A stretch of 64,000 nt of DNA from Zanthoxylum bungeanum (GCA_019454045.1 SKCR01038863.1:221167-285166); one strand, 5' to 3'; positions 46,449 through 59,542 are shown, counted from the stretch's first letter. Numbers and translations are program-made. The notes: generated by a model from the letters alone, not told the origin.

Positions 46449-48594
46449 CTAAATTTCAAAGACACTGGTTGGTCCTTCTTCGGCAGCTGTTGGAACAATG
46501 GCAAGAACATCTTCTTGAGTTTCGACCTCCATCCCCGATTCAGTATCGACAGCTGCCGGTACAACATCCTCTCCCTCCTCCAATTCCTTCTCGACCCTTT
46601 CCATTTCAGCTTCAGGAAATGCATCTGGCTCTACCCCGTCCTTCTTGGACTCTACCTCCAGACCTTTGTCTTCACCATCATCCTCCGTCGACGAAGAAAT
46701 ACCGGCAGCATGTCTTTCATACACTCGGATCCACTTCTCCGACTTCCAGTCTAAATAATTCCCAGAAAGATATTCCCTCATTAAATCATATCTATCTTTC
46801 ATCATAGAATTAATATCAATCTCCTCCATTTGCTCTAACAATAATTCTTTTTCCTTTTTCAAGCTTTCAAAACTCTGTTTATAACTATCAATTTTTAGTT
46901 CAGCCGTATCTTTTTCCATCTTTAAGATAGCCTTAACCTCCTTCAACTCCTTCTCCATCCCGTTTTCCTTCCTGTGAGAAGCGACCAACCCGGACTTAAG
47001 ATCAGAAGCTTCATTCCTCACATCCGAAAATGCTTTCTCCAACTCCCTAAACCTCCTTTGACTGGATTCCATATTCTTTCGCATGTACAGACTACACTCC
47101 AATGCCTGAAAATCTCAAGTCAGGATGTCATTCGACCAAAAAAAAAAAAATTTCTACTCACTTGGTAATTCAAAGCAATGGCTTTCTTTATAGCTTTTAC
47201 CGGACCGATTTATGTTAACCTTACTTCATCCCCCTCCAGAAGAAGCCCTTCTACGAATGAGTCGATGCTTGAAGGATCAGAAATTACTGTCGACTCTCGA
47301 GGAACCTTTAAAATGAGGTTATCAGAGTCCTCATCCACTTCGGCAATAGACTTCATTTTCTTCCCTGCAGAAATCATTTCAGTCGACTTCTCATTTTCTA
47401 CGACACCCTCATTTGAAACGACTTCTTTTGGCTGAAGGCTAGTTTCTTTCTCGACTTCTGGTTCTTTCTTCTTCAATTTCCTTGCTTTCCTCTGGCTCTT
47501 CATCTCGTCGAGTGAAGCTATTGTGAATGGTCCAGTCATCATTTCCTCTGCGCATAAAAGTTCTTCAGGTTTTAGGGGCCCTCGATATTTAGACTCTCCA
47601 TATAACTTTCGACACGACCATCTACAATTTATCATGGGAAAAATATCGTTACAAAGGGCCAGAACTTTACCTTCGCTTTGGTGCTGGAGATTGTACGCGC
47701 TGTCGTGACAAATGTCTTATTTCCTAACGGATATGCAGTAACAAGCACATGGTTATTCAAATTCGTAAGCAAGATTCAAGGATTAAATTTCAAAGAAAAA
47801 ACGCTACTCACTCGACAAACACCAAAATTTTGGGATTCGACCAGCCCCGGTCGATCCAAATATACCCTCACCATTCGCAAAGAAATAATCAGACTGCCAA
47901 TTTCCCCTATCATTAGTCGGCAATCTGGTAACTAAATGAGCCTTCCTCTGACGGAGGATCAGAGTATACCTTCCTTTCTCTTTTAAGTGTTCTTTCAAGT
48001 AATACGTGGCCAGATATCCTTTACCTTAAAGAGCACTCCTAACTCGAAAGACTTACATTCAATCAACAATAATATTCTCCACGCATTTGGCATATGTTGA
48101 GAATGAGCGACTTCAAAATGATCCAGAACCTCCCAAACAAGTCTTGGAATAGGGAACCTCAACCCGTCGGAGAAGGGACGTACGTAGAATCCATTCCACC
48201 CTGGAACTTTGTAATCGATTCTTTAACTCGACAAAGGTACCCGTAGTTCCAGAGAATCGGGAAACCTATACATGCAATTGAGTTCCCTCAACACTTTTCC
48301 AGTCATTCGACTAGCATTATTTTTAGATAATAAGTTAGTGGGTAGACTTGTACTAGGAAAATCACTCGACTCTCCAACAGCGGGTAAATACCTTAGTGGT
48401 ATGGCCTCGGTAGGGATCTCCTGGGAAGGCCTAGCCAAGGTGATTAAGCCAGCCTCGATCAACTCTTGGTACGACCAATCCTTGTATATTTCATCCTCAT
48501 TCGTCTCACTTGAAGAAGATCCGACAGAACTATCAATCTTGGCACCTAAGCTGCCTAAAGATTCTCCACTCGACATCTTCCAAACAATAAGCAT
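46449..48594 (-). pseudogene. Antisense gene of element D (PF04195-like protein with coiled coil)
   Basis: Read downward from Met 48594 (or Met 48576, MSSGESLGSLG). A Ser/Glu-rich N-terminus is followed by YRFPDSLELRVPLSS, a TAA at 48223-48225, then in the same frame DGLRFPIPRLVWEVLDHF and HMPNAWRILL. This matches, from memory, the family called putative gypsy type transposon (Pfam PF04195). A frameshift near 48010 leads to YYLKEHLKEKGRYTL ... WQSDYFFANGEGIFG (to 47804). The next piece (47635-47210) is Lys/Glu-rich. After TAA 47210-47212 the frame runs to a 56-bp intron (47161-47106) and on into a long coiled coil with an acidic tail (47102-46449). A further intron probably lies between 47811 and 47640. 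A TATA box sits upstream at 48852. Function unknown; broken by two stops and a frameshift. Confidence 0.8.
47106..47161 (-). other. 56-bp intron in the antisense gene
   Basis: On the minus strand the donor is GTGAGT at 47161, then a run of 13 T, then the acceptor TTTTCAG ending at 47106. Removing it joins KAIALNYQ to ALECSLYMRKN in phase 0, linking two frames that are otherwise out of register. It is short for a plant intron but has all signals. Confidence 0.78.
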
Positions 48595-48851
48595 ATAAAC
48601 AACTTAACTCCATAGTTGCCTATTTCCTAAAGATCAAAACCCTTAAACACAATTTTGAAAATATTTTCACAAACCCAAAAATCAAACAGCCAATTTTACC
48701 TAAGAACATCTTGAATCTACACTATGAATGTTTAAAGAAATTGCAGAACAAGAGGAAGTTTTCGAAGAATACCTTGAAACACTTGAGAGCTCTCCTTACT
48801 CGGCCTCCGAATGGAATTTTTACGAATAAAGCAATTGAAGTACCCAAAGCT

Positions 48852-48860
48852 CTTTTTATA
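48852..48860 (-). promoter_or_regulatory. TATA box of the antisense gene
   Basis: On the minus strand this reads TATAAAAAGAGC, about 260 bp before the first Met of the antisense gene. Element F is inserted about 150 bp further upstream. Motif and position only. Confidence 0.55.
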
Positions 48861-49012
48861 CACACTACTCAATTGGCGCCACAAATTCCCACAAAAAACT
48901 CCTCGTAATTCACACTAGGGTTGTAATTAATGACTGGAAAGAGACTTGAAAACAATCCAGGTGTTGAATGAGGAACGATATAAAGAACCGACAAGAGGAA
49001 CGATGTCACTCG

Positions 49013-51019
49013 TGTTGGTATTTTCTAAGGTCCCAAGATCAAACAAGTCATGAAAACATGCGTGAATACACCAACGGAGGTAGCGGAATACTCACATTGA
49101 TCGGTTATGTCGATTTGGAGACGATTCAAGCCCAAAAATGCACTGCCTTTGTAAGCCCACTGCAGCATCCCACTGCCTACAAAAACAGAAAATTGAGTGA
49201 AGAAATGGAGCTCCTAGCTTCGTTGGATGGATCCCGTCTCATGGTCGAACCTCCCTACCACCTTCGCAAGACTTGTAAGTGTGCTAGCACTTGAATTTTC
49301 ACCATGAAAATCCACTCTTGCTTCCCTATTGTTCACGTTTTTGTGATGAAAAACAGTGAGCAGTTTGCCCCATTTGGGCGTGAGAGAAGAGAGCATTTTG
49401 AGAGAGAAAAATGTGTTGTTGTGAATTAAAATGATTTACCAAAAATCAATTTATATTTATGCCATAATATTTATTAAATTAATAATAAAATTATGACACA
49501 AAGCATGCAATGGCTTAGAGTGTCAAACACTCAAACTCCATGCAATGACATTGAGTGCAATGTACACAATCTACATGCAATGCATTAGAATGACATGTGT
49601 CATGTGGGCCCCACACGTTTCCAAATGAAAGTGGGCCCACGTGCACTCACGCGTTCGGGTTCGATATTTCCGAAATACCGAGCTTACGTCGCGACGTTAA
49701 TTCAATCGAATAATTGCGGCTACCGAAATTATTATTTACGTCGCTAACGAATTAATTCTAAATTAACTCGTTTGCCCGAATTAAAATCTAATTTTAATTC
49801 CGCGTCGAAATCTAATTTCGTCTAATATATCCAATATATTAATTCATCGATCAATTCCAAATTAATCGTTCTCTCTCTTTAGACAACATTTTATCCCGGA
49901 TAAAATATCTCCGTTATTAATCCTAGATTAATTTTCTCTCTCTTCTGTATAATCCCAGATTATTCAAGAGTGCGAGTTGTGCGTCATCGGTGGATTATCG
50001 GGAAGCGACCCATGAGATCTCCGGATAATCTGGCAGTAAATACGGTCGTCGGAGTATCCGAATCACGTACGTACCAAGTACTACGTTCTACCGATTTACG
50101 AGACAAGGTCGACTCCTAGCAAAGCACCAAGTCTACCCAATTCTCCGGACATATCCATTTAAGAATATTAAGATCTGTATCAAGCGTAGTATACTAATGT
50201 ATTGTGCATATCGGCCCAGTATCGGATAGTCACGTGCTAGGGCTGGGGCTGGATAAGTGTCTGCCCCGTCCGAAACACATATCGGATGTCTGGTAACTAG
50301 TCTCTATAATCGGATATTCATGACCTGGTCATAATATCACGATTGGATGCGCACTCTAAGAGCACTAATACCGTATCCTGCGTGACATCATCTCCACTAT
50401 GACTGGAGTGATACTTCCGTCTTGACATCACATCCAATACACTACGATTCTCAATATACCCGGCATTGGCGTACACAGAACCGGTTAGAGTCCTAGACGA
50501 CCTCAACTAAAGTATATCGATTGTCGTAAGCATTAGCGATGTAAGTCTCAGGTTAAGACTATACACACCTACCTTGATTTCGGCCTCCCATAGACACATA
50601 TTCATAATACCAATGGGATTCCGAAGGGTCTATCCAGAGCGAAGCTGTTTCCCGTACCATCGGTGAAACACGACCTCCTATCGCACTTGCATAAGTATCC
50701 AATACTTATATATATGAGAACTATGTCGTTGTGCCCTCACAACGCGCACAAGTGCAATACTAGCCTATTCCGCATTATCGATGTCCAGTCTCGATAATAC
50801 TACGCGCTAGGGATATTTAATGATTAATCCTTCGTGGACTGATACTGTCTCATATCATCTCAATCCAGGAACTAATCATAGGGACCTCTCTTCATTTATA
50901 TATCTATGGTGATCTAATCACAAATGATGAGAGTGCAATTTCCTTATTACATAGTTAATTTGCTACAACAACACAATGATTTGTGCAAATAGTGACGCTA
51001 TGGGTCATATTATCCAACA
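49013..51019 (-). repeat. 3' LTR of element F (2,007 bp)
   Basis: On the plus strand it starts TGTTGGTATTTTCTAAGG and ends ATTATCCAACA. Nearly identical to 56865-58862. The hairpin array is at 49748-49963. Confidence 0.95.
49748..49963. repeat. Hairpin array in 3' LTR of F
   Basis: 3-nt loops throughout: 49748-49770 (arm CGAATTAATT, loop CTA, one mismatch), then arms GAATTAAAAT (CTA), GAAAT (CTA), TAATATAT (CCA), ATTTTATC (CCG), TTAATC (CTA), and 49949-49963 (ATAATC, loop CCA). Each matches a hairpin at the same place in A with several compensated base changes. Confidence 0.85.
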
Positions 51020-51032
51020 ATCTCCCACTTGG
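51020..51032 (-). promoter_or_regulatory. Polypurine tract of element F
   Basis: ATCTCCCACTTGG on the plus strand, adjoining the 3' LTR; identical to the tract of A. Confidence 0.85.
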
Positions 51033-54000
51033 CACGTAGCGAGTCACTCAAGTGTCCTACACTCGAACTATGTAAGGTTCGCTCAAATTGCTGAGAAAAA
51101 GGTTTTCGTCAGCGGATTTGTTCGATTATCGTTTGACGCGATTTATACGATCATCACATCGCCACGATGTATGATCCGAACGAATCAGATGATATAGAAG
51201 TATATATCTGGATCGTCGATGAGACCTTTAATTCCTTAGCCTGTGCTGACGCCTAGCTCAGCTGCTAACAGAACTATATCTAATCTAATTAGATTTATTT
51301 TTGATCCAAATGGCTTCTATTGCTGCCTCAGCTGCAGCAATAATCCGCATTTGTTGTTTATTCGGCAACAGTTATCTTGCTTGGAAAATTTCCAGCTCAC
51401 TGTCCCGTTTGTTCAAACTTTATAGTACCGCAGTATTTAATCGTTTGGAAACTTGCTGCAGTGATCCCAGTCACTTCAAGTTCTCCTTCTCCATAGTAAA
51501 AGATAGCATCTTTAGTTCTCAGAGATACTAACAGATGTTTTTAACTTCAATCCAGTGACTATCACTTGGATTGACCCGATTGTGACTCCATATGCTCGAA
51601 GCGTATGAGACACCAATACAAGTACATTTTAAATGTACAATTTCCCAGAGAGTGTTAACAAACTCCAAATCTATCCCAGTAGATTTTTTATTCCTTGAAT
51701 AAAGGTTGTTACTCCCCAGAATTCTACGGAGAATTTCTATGAAAGAATATCTATGAAAGCCAAGCTTTCACCAATTGCTATATGGGAATTTAACTGTCAG
51801 TGCGCTCCCACTAACCTCCTTATATACACAAGAATTATTTCGTTTTGAGTTAAATCATAAACCATTATGATTATTTCAAAACGTCAGTTCCAAGAACCTT
51901 ATGCTTGCATTGATCCAAACATGGATCGAATAACCCGCAAACCTTGTTTGTCGGTTATACAAAATCGTCAGGATGTTGTGAACATCCTCCAAAAGGTTTC
52001 CTTTTCAGGAAAGCGATTTTGATTTGTAACTGACATATTTCATAAATGAAATATACAGTTATCAACAAGCATCTTCAAAATGGATTTACCATGGCAACAG
52101 GTAAAAGGTTGAACCGTTATTAACACAATGTTGATAACGATACCTTTCCGTCAAAAGCCTAGCTTTGTACGTTGGTATGTTGCCTTCCATGTATGTCTTC
52201 CTTGAAGACGTTTAATGTACCATAGGCACAATGCCTTGTGGTACAACAACTAGTATCCAAAATAGTTGTTATACATGGAATCCATTTCGGATTCATGGCA
52301 CTTTGCCATAACATGGAGTCGATACCTCGTATCACTTCCTCTAAACGTAGTCGGATGGTACACCTCCATAAGATTGACATCTTTATGGGTGAGATCAGAA
52401 ACCCATACCCTAGGTTGTTTCTGACTCTATCCGATCTACGAAGTTCTTGTGTATTTGAAGATTAATGGTATAGTTTCATCATAGATGAACTATTTGTGTT
52501 TCATTAAGGACTTCGTGCCTTGAACAGTATTACTCCGATTTTCATCGAGTATCACTATCCTCCCACTGACCACTGCATATCGGTATTCCTCTCAGGAAAA
52601 CCGCATGGTGAGCAACAATTACATTGTTCTCATGTGGGATTTATAAGTACTATACTTAAGGTTTCCCTTAGGATAACCTATATTGGCACTTATCCAATTT
52701 GGGTCCTTAGTTTGGTATCATCCAAACGCTATGCCTCGCATACCCAAATTATCAGGAATGAGAAACCTCGTTTCTTCCCTGTTCATATCCTATATGATAT
52801 CTGTCAAACAGATTTATATGGAACCTTATTCTAAATAAGTTTTGCACTGTTAATACATATCCTGTTGAAGGAAATAGTAGCTCAGAGCGACTCGTGATAA
52901 ACCTTATTATGTCCAACAAAATTCGGTTTTAGTTCGGACACACACCGTCTAACTGACGTGTCTCGGGAGGAGTCCTCACATGAAAGAACACCGTACTCTT
53001 TCATTTATATATGAAACTTACTGCTTAAGTATTTTCCATTTCGGTCTTACCGTGGCGGAATAACACTATAGCCGATCTGTTTGTTTTCTTTCGTGTCGAA
53101 ACTTCAAAAGTTTCCGATCTGTGTTCTTCAAAAAAAACACATAACCACAACGTGATGCTACATCCGTTAAGGTCACGAAATATTCATGTTCACATCTAGC
53201 CTAGCTAGATATGGGCCCACTTAATTCACCATGAATAGGGCTAACAGATCGGTGGCCCTTTTACTATTACCAAGTAAATAGTATTTTAGGTATCTTACCT
53301 AATAAACTAGATTCGTAGACCTTATTTGAATAGTCAAATCAGTCCTAGTACCCACTCTTAAAAGGTGTGGATATACGAGTCTTGTTTAATTGTGTCCTAG
53401 ACAACAATGCCACAAATAAGTCTCCATTGATCAAATCAATTTAAGCTATTTATTTGTCATTTTATATGTTTGAGATTTTATTATATTCAAAATATAAATT
53501 CTGTTATTTACATCCAATGTATTTATCTCAGTATCATCTTTATATAATGAAACACTTTAGTGTTCTAGAATATAAAGGTTTTATCCGCATCGGATTAAAC
53601 ACTGATATAGAGATAATGTCTCTAGTCAAACTAGTTACATTATAACATTTCCTAATTTAAGTACATACCCAAAGGGTAGTTCCTAAACTTAGGTATCTAC
53701 GGTCGAAACAGCGACTTTCGTCCCGTTTCCAATTCGCAGAGAAATCTCGGCTTGAAGCCAGTATCCAGCTCACAGCGGATTCTGAACGTCAATACATATA
53801 TATATATTATGTACCACACTAAGTATTTAAAATCCAATTTCAATACTAGTAGTAAACATAACTTTGACAAATATTTTTAAAGTTAGAGCCTCGCCCTATC
53901 TTTAATTCCTTCGTGTCTTCCATATCCAAATGGTAGTCACTTTGGGATATGTCAATTATCTTTTCAATATTTCACAAACCTTTGGCCAAGCCTTGGGTTT

Positions 54001-56850
54001 TAGAATATCGAAATGATATGCACCTTGTGCTACATGCCCAATTGCAAACTTTGACTTTTCTCCACTAGAATAGTCAATTAATTGCAACTTTAATACTTTT
54101 TAATCTCTAGATAGATTATTTATAAGTATATTAATTAAGCACTAAAGTCATCATCACATAAATCTTCCAAAGACTTTATGCTCTACTATTTGCTTAATAA
54201 TGGGCTTAGTCATAATAAGTTATTTTATCAAATAAATTAACCTATTATTAATTCCCAATTGAAAATTAAATCATTTAAAGCATTTAATCCAATGATTATA
54301 TATTTTAAATATTCAACTTTTCAATTCTTTCTTGATTCAATAGTCCAACTATTTAATCAATTTAATAAGGTACTATTTATTATAATGATTACAATAATCC
54401 AATTATTTAATCAACTATAATTTTAATATTGATTACTATAATCTAATTATAAAATCAACTATCATTTTAATTCAATTATATTGATTACTATAATCCAATT
54501 ATAAAATCAACTATATATTGAATGAGTTTGTATATAGTCCAACTATATATATATTTAAAACAACAACATAAAATATTAGTCCAACTAATACTTTTAATAA
54601 ATATGACGAGTAAAATAAAATGAGCGTGTTTAGCGAGTATTCGAACGAATGTTGCAAATTCAATACTTGCCTCCCACTATTTTTCGTCGAGCCTCTAACC
54701 CTCTGTCGAGTACTCGGGAAACCGTGTTTCCTAGTGGGCTAGGATCCCGTTAAATATCACACAATCTTGACTTTGGCCAACAAATTGTATGATAATTAAC
54801 TAGGTAGATCTCGAAGATCAATTGGATCTCATCCAACTCCTAGATCCAGTAGGTGGACATCCAAGTCCAAACATATATCTTATATATGCCTATACATCGA
54901 ATGTATACCCTAACCTTTTTCCTCTGAATCAACTAGGCCTTGGCTTTGGCACAACAAACCTAGTGATCCCAGTCAAGCGCGGACCCATTGACATGGAAGC
55001 TTCGTAATCAATGTCAATGGACAAGAAGTGGTCTTGACTTTGGCCAAAAAACCACAACTTGGACACGACACCGATATGGAACAAAGCCTCGTGATTAAAA
55101 CACATCTTTGACGGACAAGGGCTTGACTTTGGCCAACAACCCCTGCCAATCTCGGATCTTGAGTAAGAATCACTCAATGGAAGGAAAATAAACGCTTGAT
55201 ATTTAACGAGGGTTTTTCGCGTGCAAATTGGCTACCAATTTAATTATCTTTGTTAAGGTCTCATCATCATACACCCTTAAACATGCATTCTAAATACATA
55301 ATAAAGCGAGTATGAAAATATAATAATGATATGCGGATGGATACTTTACACATTGATCCTAGATCAAATCTCTCCCTTTCTCACTCAAGCTAGCACTTGT
55401 ACTACTTCTACCCGTTACACTACACTTCTAAAGAAACCTCATATACATAGAGGGGAATAGGTGAGAAGAGAATACAAAGAGAAAGAGGTGATAAGGCTGG
55501 ACACGCAGGTCCAATTTAATAAATCGAATTTATTACAACAATTTCTAAAATTGCCCACCCGACTAATATCCATCCGATATACATTATTCATTCAACACAA
55601 CCACGTATTCACACACATAAGCATGCTATCAATCAATCTAATCAAATTAATTAATCTGATAATTAAGTGATCATCCAATGTTCAAACAACGATTTGATTT
55701 TGTTCGAGTCAAACTCGTTTTTGCGAATAAGTACTTAAAGTACGAATTCATGAATTAAATTAAACTACATCATTAAATCTAATTTAACATGTATTTAATA
55801 CTAATTCACTATTCAATTCCAAATTAAATATTACACTTTTATTTAATAAACCTTTTACGATTTAAATTCCAAATCTAATCGTAACGCGTCTCAAAGACCG
55901 ATTAACGTCCAACGTCAATTCAATTAAAGTCCAATGGGCTTTTGATTGATTTCTTAAGGCGTGGACTTTTGGTCAACTCGGGTCAAACCGATAACCAAAG
56001 TCCAATCCGGGATTTACCCCATAAGCCCATAAATCAATCTTGGCCCATTAGGCCCAATTGAACTTTAAAGGTTCATTAAGTCGCATTTGGGCTTTATGGT
56101 CAAGGTTTTGGGCCCAATTGGATCCAATCCATTTGGCCTAAACCAAACTTGATAAATCAAGCCCAATAGGCCCAAATACAACATTTAAATCCAATTTCCA
56201 AAATTAGGCCCAAATAATTAATTCAAAAAAATCCAATTTTCCCAATTTAATTACCAAAGTGTATTACATGATCAATCAACTAAATCAACATTTCTAAAAC
56301 ACCATATTAGTCCAATTAATCATGCTTGATTCATTATCATATGTCCAACACACAAATTGAAAATCAAACCCATAACATGCTTCAATGCTCTCGGCCAAGG
56401 AAGGTTATTTTGTCCGATTTGAATTTAATCCGATTAATTACACAATGACAACGTATTAACTTCCCGAATGATTTCATACACATCCAATGTTCATAAAATC
56501 AAAATTACCAAGACATCATAGGGCTATACATTCGGCCAAGGTGAAGGAAATTGGGGATTTTTGTCAATTCAAAATTCAATCAAATTGACTTCAAATTAAC
56601 ATCATCCTATATCATTATAACTCATCCAATGAATTTAAAATGAAAAATTCCAAGAACTCCAAGACTCCTACACATTCGGCCAACATGAATAAATTGGGGA
56701 AAATTATTCCAAATCAATTTTCAAAAATTGGTCCAACCAAAATGCAATAAACATGTTATAAAGCATACTCAAACAATCAATTTATTCAAATCATGCTCAA
56801 CAAACATTTACCCAAATTTTAAGCCCTACATTTTCATGCTTGCAACATTA
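51033..56850 (-). pseudogene. Scrambled interior of element F
   Basis: Minus strand, colinear with A. RT relics: SGSALTV-like codons near 51810 and RGIDSMLWQSAM at about 52300, which spans the site where B sits in A. Integrase relics: TPPGT-like codons near 52965 and EYFVTF at about 53190. The leader has the hairpin array 54339-54590 and three TTGGCCAAAGTCAAG words near 54767, 55035 and 55130. No frame is open across any domain. Many breaks are shared with A, so the common ancestor was already defective. The 55300-56850 stretch is AT-rich leader without a gene. Confidence 0.8.
54339..54590. repeat. Hairpin array in leader of F
   Basis: Loop CCA on the plus strand (TGG on the element strand): 54339-54353 (arm AATAGT), then ATAAT, TATAAT (one with loop CTA), TATAAT, ATATAGT, and 54574-54590 (arm TATTAGT). 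It corresponds to 19139-19391 of A in reverse, with different arm bases but intact pairing. Confidence 0.85.
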
Positions 56851-56863
56851 GCTCATGATGCCA
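56851..56863 (-). promoter_or_regulatory. Primer-binding site of element F
   Basis: GCTCATGATGCCA on the plus strand (TGGCATCATGAGC on the element strand), one base from the 5' LTR. Confidence 0.85.
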
Positions 56864-56864
56864 T

Positions 56865-58862
56865 TGTTGGTATTTTCTAAGGTCCCAAGATCAAACAAGA
56901 CATGAAAACATGCGTGAATACACCAACGGAGGTAGCGGAATACTCACATTGATCGGTTATGTCGATTTGAAGACGAATCAAGCCCAAAAACGCACTGCCT
57001 TGTAAGCCCACTGCAGCAGCCCACTGCTACAAAACAGAAATTTGAGTGAAGAAATGAAGCTCCTAGCTTCGTCGGATGGATCCCGTCTCATGGTCGAACC
57101 TCCCTACCACCTTCGCAAGACTTGTAAGTGTGCTAGCACTTGAATTTTCACCATGAAAATCCACTCTTGCTTCCCTATTGTCACGTTTTTGTGATGAAAA
57201 ACAGTGACAGTTGCCCCATTTGGGCGTGAGAGAAGAGAGATTTTGAGAGAGAAAAAGTGTTTGTTGTGAATTAAAATGATTTACCAAAAATCAATTTATA
57301 TTTATGCCATAATTTTATTAAATTAATAAAAAATTATGACACAAAGCATGCAATGGCTTAGAGTGTCAAACACTCAAACTCAATGCAATGACATTGAGTG
57401 CAATGTACACAATCTACATGCAAAGCATTAGAATGACATGTGTCATGTGGGCCCCACACGTTTCCAAATGAAAGTGGGCCCACGTGCACTCACGCGTTCG
57501 GGTTCGATATTTCCGAAATACCGAGCTTACGTCGCGACGTTAATTCAATCGAATAATTGCGGCTACCGAAATTATTATTTACGTCGCTAACGAATTAATT
57601 CTAAATTAACTCGTTTGCCCGAATTAAAATCTAATTTTAATTCCGCGTCGAAATCTAATTTCGTCTAATATATCGAATATATTAATTCATCGATCAATTC
57701 CAAATTAATCGTTCTCTCTCTTTAGACGACATTTTATCCCGGATAAAATATCTCCGTTATTAATCCTAGATTAATTTTCTCTCTCTTCTGTATAATCCCA
57801 GATTATTCAAGAGTGCGAGTTGTGCGTCATCGGTGGATTATCGGGAAGCGACCCATGAGATCCCCGGATAATCTGGCAGTAAATACGGTCGTCGGAGTAT
57901 CCGAATCACGTACGTACCAAGTACTACGTTCTACCGATTTACGAGACAAGGTCGACTCCTAGCAAAGCACCAAGTCTACCCAATTCTCCGGACATATCCA
58001 TTTAAGAATATTAAGATCTGTATCAAGCGTAGTATACTAATGTATTGTGCATATCGGCCCAGTATCGGATAGTCACGTGCTAGGGCTGGGGCTGGATAAG
58101 TGTTTGCCCCGTCCGAAACACATATCGGATGTCTGGTAACTAGTCTCTATAATCGGATATTCATGACCTGGTCATAATATCACGATTGGATGCGCATCTC
58201 TTAAGAGCACTAATACCGTATCCTGCGTGACATCATCTCCACTATGACTGGAGTGATACTTTCGTCTTGACATCACATCCAATACACTACGATTCTCAAT
58301 ATACCCGGCATTGGCGTACACAGAACCGGTTAAGTCCTAGACGACCTCAACTAAAGTATATCGATTGTCGTAAGCATTAGCGATGTAAGTCTCAGGTTAA
58401 GACTATATACACCTACCTTGATTTCGGCCTCCCATAGACACATATTCATAATACCAATGGGATTCCGAAGGGTCTATCCAGAGCGAAGCTGTTTCCCGTA
58501 CCATCGGTGAAACACGACCTCCTATCGCACTTGCATAAGTATCCAATACTTATATATATGAGAACTATGTCGTTGTGCCCTCACAACGCGCACAAGTGCA
58601 ATACTAGCCTATTCCGCATTATCGATGTCCAGTCTCGATAATACTACGGCTAGGGATATTTAATGATTAATCTTTCGTGGACTGATACTGTCTCATATCA
58701 TCTCAATCCAGGAACTAATCATAGGGACCTCTCTTCATTTATATATCTATGGTGATCTAATCACAAATGATGAGAGTGCAATTTCCTTATTACATAGTTA
58801 ATTTGCTACAACAACACAATGATTTGTGCAAATAGTGACGCTATGGGTCATATTATCCAACA
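56865..58862 (-). repeat. 5' LTR of element F (1,998 bp)
   Basis: Same borders as the other F LTR. Differences between the two are concentrated in the first 220 bp (about 8 substitutions) and rare elsewhere. The hairpin array is at 57591-57806. Confidence 0.95.
57591..57806. repeat. Hairpin array in 5' LTR of F
   Basis: Same series as 49748-49963, from arm CGAATTAATT at 57591 to arm ATAATC (loop CCA) ending at 57806. Confidence 0.85.
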
Positions 58863-58946
58863 ACTCGACAAAATACACTTTAAAGTCTTGAACATCCTTA
58901 ATCCGACAATGAGCCATAAGTACGTGGAGTTCACTTGTTTCATACA

Positions 58947-59516
58947 ACATGTCGAGTGAAAATAACTCCTGAACCATAATCTGGTTCAGTCGATCGAGGA
59001 CATCCCCCAGATGACTTAGGTCGAGTCAAATAGAACTATGGAATTCACTCGTTTCATACGACATGTCGAGTGAAAATAACTCCTGAACCATCATCTGGTT
59101 CAGTCGACTGGGAAAATCCCCCAGATGACTCAGGTCGAGTCAAATAGAATTATAGAATTCACTCGTTTCATACGACATGTCGAGTGAAAATAACTCCTGA
59201 ACTATCATCTGGTTCAGTCGACCGGGGACATCCCCCAGGTGACTTAGGTCGAGTCAAATAGAATTATGGAATTCACTCGTTTCATACGACATGTCGAGTG
59301 AAAATAACTCCTGAACCATCATCTGGTTCAGTCGACCAGGGACATCCCCCAGATGACTCAGGTCGAGTCAAATAGAATTATAGAATTCACTCATTTCATA
59401 TGACATGTCGAGTGAAAATAACTCATGAACCATCATCTGGTTCAGTCGAACGGGGACATCCCCCGGATGACTCATGTCGAGTCAAATTGAATTATGGAAT
59501 TCACTCGTTTCATACG
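58947..59516 (+). repeat. 114-bp tandem repeat, five units, 3' region of D
   Basis: The word ACATGTCGAGTGAAAATAAC starts at 58947, 59061, 59175, 59289 and 59403, exactly 114 bp apart. Each unit also holds GAACCATCATCTGGTTCAGTC (a small palindrome), CATCCCCC and GACTCAGGTCGAGTCAAA. Units differ by only a few bases. A sixth partial unit ends near 59520. The open frame at 59400-59957 crosses this array and is not a gene. Confidence 0.92.
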
Positions 59517-59542
59517 ACAACGAGACAAATAGGGTTTGTTTC

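Larger units (their letters stand above)
49013..58862 (-). mobile_element. Element F: young Copia of the A family, minus strand (9,850 bp)
   Basis: LTRs 49013-51019 (3') and 56865-58862 (5'), TSD ACTCG (49008-49012 and 58863-58867), polypurine tract 51020-51032, primer site 56851-56863. LTRs differ at about 1-2 % of sites by eye, so it is a recent insertion. The interior is colinear with A read backward and lacks B. Pol is broken in the same way as in A. It lies in the 3' non-coding part of D, between the antisense gene and the tandem repeats. Confidence 0.95.

Noticed and set aside
46367..46807. 146-codon plus-strand open frame, Pro-rich
   Set aside because: It is the mirror of the acidic coiled-coil end of the antisense gene; the minus-strand reading explains the composition.
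58947..59516. CRISPR-like regular repeats
   Set aside because: Units are contiguous 114-bp tandem repeats without unique spacers, in a plant retrotransposon.
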